DNA of 8,968 nt, taken from NCBI GenBank assembly GCA_029777755.1, contig JAKORQ010000054.1, forward strand, positions 1 to 8,968, given 5' to 3'. The DNA comes from Planctomycetota bacterium (GTDB lineage: Bacteria > Planctomycetota > Phycisphaerae > Tepidisphaerales > Tepidisphaeraceae). The notes below the pieces were generated by a model. That model had not been told where the DNA came from and searched no databases. It saw only the letters and a list, made by a program, of their open reading frames with translations. Positions 6,942 to 8,968 of this stretch are shown here, in pieces; position 1 is the stretch's first letter; every line of letters begins with the position of its first letter. The translations under genes and the position numbers were made by a program.

Positions 6942-7016
6942 GACACTCTCTTGACCCCTCGTCTTGCTTCTTCGCTTAGTTTTCTTCGTGGTGAGAAGGG
7001 GAGGTTGGAGAGTGTC
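6942..7016. repeat. 75-bp palindromic element with perfect 9-bp ends
   Basis: GACACTCTC (6942-6950) and GAGAGTGTC (7008-7016) are exact reverse complements, and inside them CCCCT (6955-6959) can pair with AGGGG (6997-7001). The centre is pyrimidine-rich and repeats TTCTTCG. The element is wholly intergenic, between the divergent TIM-barrel and VOC genes, and has the outline of a REP/MITE-like unit or a long leader stem-loop. I see no target-site duplication. A TTGACC at 6951-6956 resembles a -35 box for the VOC gene, but no good -10 follows. Confidence 0.5.
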
Positions 7017-7106
7017 CCATCTTCAGATATGTGTGTCGCCATCTGGCGAAGCAACCTATCGTTATCGCACGGCCGGGGGTTGTCCTTTCTTGTTGGATGC
7101 TGGCGA

Positions 7107-7469
7107 ATGACTGAAGCGACGACGTTGTATCCGTTTGTGCCATCCGGATCGGACTATGGGATGGCACTGGCGTTCTTCGCCGAACTGGGTTTCAAGAAGC
7201 AGTGGGAGCAGGATGGAGTCGCAGGGTTGCGTTATGGGGGAGCCTATTTCATCCTCCAGCGAATCGAAGTGTTCGAATGGCAGAAGAACCAGATGATCAA
7301 CTTCGAGGTGAAACACCTGGACTTGTATTGGTCATACCTTGAGGCCAAGGATCTGCCGGGCAGATTCGCGGGGGTTAAGCTCCGGCCGCCCACTGAGTTC
7401 CCGTGGGGCAGGGAAATTCACATCATCGACCTGGCCGGGGTCTGCTGGCATGTGAGGCAAAGTCGCTGA
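7107..7469 (+). CDS. VOC superfamily protein (glyoxalase/bleomycin-resistance fold)
   Basis: This 120-residue protein has the size and layout of a single-chain vicinal-oxygen-chelate protein made of two beta-alpha-beta-beta-beta modules. The first holds FVPSGSDYGMALAFFAELGF (10-29). The second holds YWSYLEAKDL (74-83) and ends with GREIHIIDLAGVCWHV (101-116), the usual closing strands. The usual N-terminal metal-binding histidine is not visible, so it resembles bleomycin-resistance (drug-binding) members more than metal-dependent glyoxalases. The ATG at 7107 is the start that gives a normal VOC N terminus; a longer frame from 6924 would translate the palindromic element and an unrelated stretch. 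The Shine-Dalgarno is weak. It stands alone between non-coding stretches, and its ligand is unknown. Confidence 0.8.
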   Translation: MTEATTLYPFVPSGSDYGMALAFFAELGFKKQWEQDGVAGLRYGGAYFILQRIEVFEWQKNQMINFEVKHLDLYWSYLEAKDLPGRFAGVKLRPPTEFPWGREIHIIDLAGVCWHVRQSR

Positions 7470-7547
7470 CAGCGTTTCGTTTCACCGCGCATCGACGAAC
7501 CTATATCCTCCGCCGCCGTGAATTTCGGGGAATCACCTATTGCTGTA

Positions 7548-7563
7548 CGCGCATGGATGCGCG
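7548..7563. promoter_or_regulatory. Perfect inverted repeat upstream of the unknown 180-residue gene
   Basis: CGCGCAT-GG-ATGCGCG is a perfect 7-bp inverted repeat with a two-base centre, in the 156-bp gap between the VOC gene and the next gene. The A/T-rich GATAAATAT follows it. A two-base centre is too tight for an RNA hairpin with all pairs formed, so a dimeric DNA-binding protein site is the simpler reading. No regulator gene is adjacent. Confidence 0.4.
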
Positions 7564-7625
7564 AAGATAAATATCTGCATTATTGCTGGAAGAGGGCCCT
7601 TGGGATCAGCTGAAAGCGGAGCCTG

Positions 7626-8168
7626 ATGTTCAGCAGAATGATAGCACAGGCAGATGCGCCAGCATTGGTCGATGGGGTCAGGAATGAACCATCCGGCCTG
7701 TCGGCAACGCATTTGCGCTGGTTGCAGAGTTTGCTGTCTGATTCTCCCGCCAGTCTCCAGAATGTGCCGCTGGGGAAGGTATCTGACCTTGAGCTCGTGA
7801 TGGAGTGGCAGGCGGTCTTTCAGGGGGCGGGGGTTGCCTATTACCGTGCCGGGGGCGCGGTGGTGGCCGTTGGCCTCATGCTCGATGGGCGTTTCCCTTC
7901 CTCCGAGCAGGCGGCCATCGATGCCGTGCAACAGACTGTGCAGTCGGCCAGGTCACGCGGAAACGGATTTGAGCTGATCCGAAAGCAGACGCAGCGGCCG
8001 CTGCGCGCCCTGGTACTCACTGACTCGTTGGCCCGTGGAGAGATGCTCGCGGTGCTGGAATACTGGGCCGATTGCCTGACAGCCGCTTATTTCGGCAAAG
8101 TCGGTGAGCTGCTCTCCGGGGATGATCAGGCCATTTCGCTCCATGGCGGCGCGGCGTCGGCCATGTGA
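7626..8168 (+). CDS. Hypothetical protein, 180 residues
   Basis: I do not recognise this protein. It starts at ATG 7626 with GGAG four bases upstream (7618-7621). There is no signal peptide; the N terminus MFSRMIAQADAP is soluble in character. A small hydrophobic patch AGGAVVAVGLML (75-86) sits between YYR and DGRFPSSEQ and is too short and too glycine-rich for a clear membrane span. The rest mixes predicted helices (52-68, 93-111, 137-157) with a strand-like RALVLTD (127-133). Two cysteine-poor halves and no obvious catalytic motif are seen. Codon use resembles its neighbours, supporting a real gene. It lies 83 bases before a glycoside hydrolase on the same strand and might be co-transcribed with it. 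No function is proposed. Confidence 0.75.
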   Translation: MFSRMIAQADAPALVDGVRNEPSGLSATHLRWLQSLLSDSPASLQNVPLGKVSDLELVMEWQAVFQGAGVAYYRAGGAVVAVGLMLDGRFPSSEQAAIDAVQQTVQSARSRGNGFELIRKQTQRPLRALVLTDSLARGEMLAVLEYWADCLTAAYFGKVGELLSGDDQAISLHGGAASAM

Positions 8169-8241
8169 TCCTTATTTAGCGCAAATCTCGCTGGCGAAAG
8201 GGATTGAAGCGCTGCTTTCGTCCTCTACCATTATCATCAAC

Positions 8242-8254
8242 AGGAGATCACTTG
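8242..8254 (+). promoter_or_regulatory. AGGAG ribosome-binding site that fixes a TTG start
   Basis: AGGAG (8242-8246) lies five bases before TTG 8252. The first ATG in frame, at 8285, has no Shine-Dalgarno and would cut off the first beta strand of the hydrolase, so this site decides the start. Confidence 0.7.
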
Positions 8255-8968
8255 GCTGAAATAAACATCCAGGGCACGTCGTTCATGCGCGACGGCGAGT
8301 ATTTTGAGTACATCGGCGTCAGTTTCTTCAACGCCATCTACAACCCCAGCTTCAACGCCAGCTCGTCGGCGCGGCGAGGGTGGCTGGAGAAGTTCAAGCG
8401 CTACGGGATAAACGCCCTGAGATTGTGGGGGCAGTGGGATTGCCCGCGTGGCTTCGTCGATTCGACTCCCGCCACGACCCTGTACAAGCAGGATGGCAGT
8501 CTCAATGAGGTACCGTTGGCCCGTCTCAAGGAGATCGCGGCCGACGCCGATGCGGCGGGCATGGTGATCGAGCTGGCCATGTTTGCCCGGGAAAGCTGGG
8601 ACGAGGGAATCCGGCTCGCAGACGAGGCATACACCAGGGCGGCGACCAATCTGGCGGTCGAGCTTCGCCCCTATCGCAATGTGCTTCTGCAGGTCTGGAA
8701 CGAGCATGACTATCGCGCCGTGGAGCTTGCCAAGGCGATCAAGGCGGCCGACCAGAAGAGGCTGGTCAGCAACTCTCCCGGCTGGGCAGGCGTGCTCGGC
8801 GATGAGCAGCACAACCTGACGATGGACTATCTCACGCCGCACACCAGCCGGCAGGGGAGTGGCCGGACGTGGGAGATCGCGCCTCGCGAGATCTCATCGC
8901 TTCTGGGGAAGTATGGCAAGCCGGTGATTGATGATGAGCCGGCCAGGTGCGGCACGGCCAAATTTGGC
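8252..8968 (+). CDS. Clan GH-A glycoside hydrolase, N-terminal part (runs off window)
   Basis: An open frame of 239 codons runs from TTG 8252 to the window end without a stop. It reads as a (beta/alpha)8 glycoside hydrolase of the GH5/GH-A type. EINIQGTSFMRDGEYFEYIGVS (3-24) is the opening strand and substrate-side loop, FFNAIYN follows, and YGINALRLWGQWD (51-63) is the usual strand-two arginine region. The acid/base is E151 in QVWNEHD (after strand four). The nucleophile is probably E229 in VIDDEPA (after strand seven). No signal peptide is visible from this start, so it seems cytoplasmic unless a longer start exists; an in-frame TAG at 8177 limits extension. The barrel looks complete or nearly so, and C-terminal domains may follow outside the window. 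Substrate is unknown; a mannan or other beta-glycan role beside GH130 is only a guess. Confidence 0.85.
   Translation, partial: MAEINIQGTSFMRDGEYFEYIGVSFFNAIYNPSFNASSSARRGWLEKFKRYGINALRLWGQWDCPRGFVDSTPATTLYKQDGSLNEVPLARLKEIAADADAAGMVIELAMFARESWDEGIRLADEAYTRAATNLAVELRPYRNVLLQVWNEHDYRAVELAKAIKAADQKRLVSNSPGWAGVLGDEQHNLTMDYLTPHTSRQGSGRTWEIAPREISSLLGKYGKPVIDDEPARCGTAKFG

Noticed and set aside
6951..6981. Promoter for the VOC gene based on TTGACC at 6951
   Set aside because: The -35 match is good, but at 16-19 base spacing the -10 candidates match the consensus poorly.
6924..7106. Longer start for the VOC protein
   Set aside because: The frame translates the palindromic element and a non-family stretch; VOC homology begins just after the ATG at 7107.
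8193..8222. Stem GGCGAAAG/CTTTCGTC before the glycoside hydrolase as a terminator
   Set aside because: The loop is 14 bases, one pair is G-U and no T-run follows; it is probably chance pairing.

Overview
The window looks like bacterial chromosome of roughly 60% G+C, with mostly complete single-copy metabolic genes. I see no transposase, integrase, phage gene, CRISPR array, tRNA or rRNA. The gene mix (KamA-family radical SAM enzyme, GH130 enzyme, pyrR-pyrB, xylose-isomerase-like TIM barrel, clan GH-A glycosidase) and the style of the ATCase and TIM-barrel proteins fit a free-living, carbohydrate-degrading bacterium, possibly Planctomycetota (Phycisphaerae-like). That assignment is an impression from protein style and is low confidence.

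Left part, 1-2649. A perfect hairpin at the window edge sits beyond the 3' end of a minus-strand KamA-family radical SAM gene (55-1248). A 408-bp non-coding gap follows. It contains the textbook intrinsic terminator of the next minus-strand gene, a GH130 glycoside phosphorylase (1657-2649).

Centre, 2650-4398. A 184-bp divergent intergenic region separates GH130 from a plus-strand pair: an NAD-dependent epimerase/dehydratase (2834-3733) and a HAD phosphatase (3733-4398). The pair overlaps by one base (TGATG), so the two are probably translationally coupled. The leader of this operon holds a GC-rich hairpin followed by a T-rich stretch, a possible attenuator.

Right-centre, 4402-6852 (minus). 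The genes, in order of transcription, are a sugar-phosphate isomerase/epimerase-type TIM barrel, pyrR (uracil phosphoribosyltransferase/regulator) and pyrB (aspartate carbamoyltransferase catalytic chain). pyrB converges on the HAD gene with only three bases between the stop codons. A perfect 11-bp hairpin lies inside the HAD gene, 277 bases past the end of pyrB.

Right part, 6853-8968 (plus). This holds an intergenic region with an operator-like inverted repeat and a 75-bp palindromic element, a small VOC-superfamily protein (7107-7469), an unrecognised 180-residue protein (7626-8168), and the start of a clan GH-A glycoside hydrolase (8252 to the window end). The hydrolase begins at a TTG codon behind a strong AGGAG.

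Functionally there are two themes: carbohydrate turnover (GH130, epimerase, HAD phosphatase, TIM-barrel isomerase, GH-A glycosidase) and pyrimidine synthesis and salvage (pyrR, pyrB). I see no convincing previously undescribed multi-gene system. The best leads are RNA- or DNA-level structures (coding-region hairpin, palindromic element, leader hairpin) and the unknown 180-residue protein.
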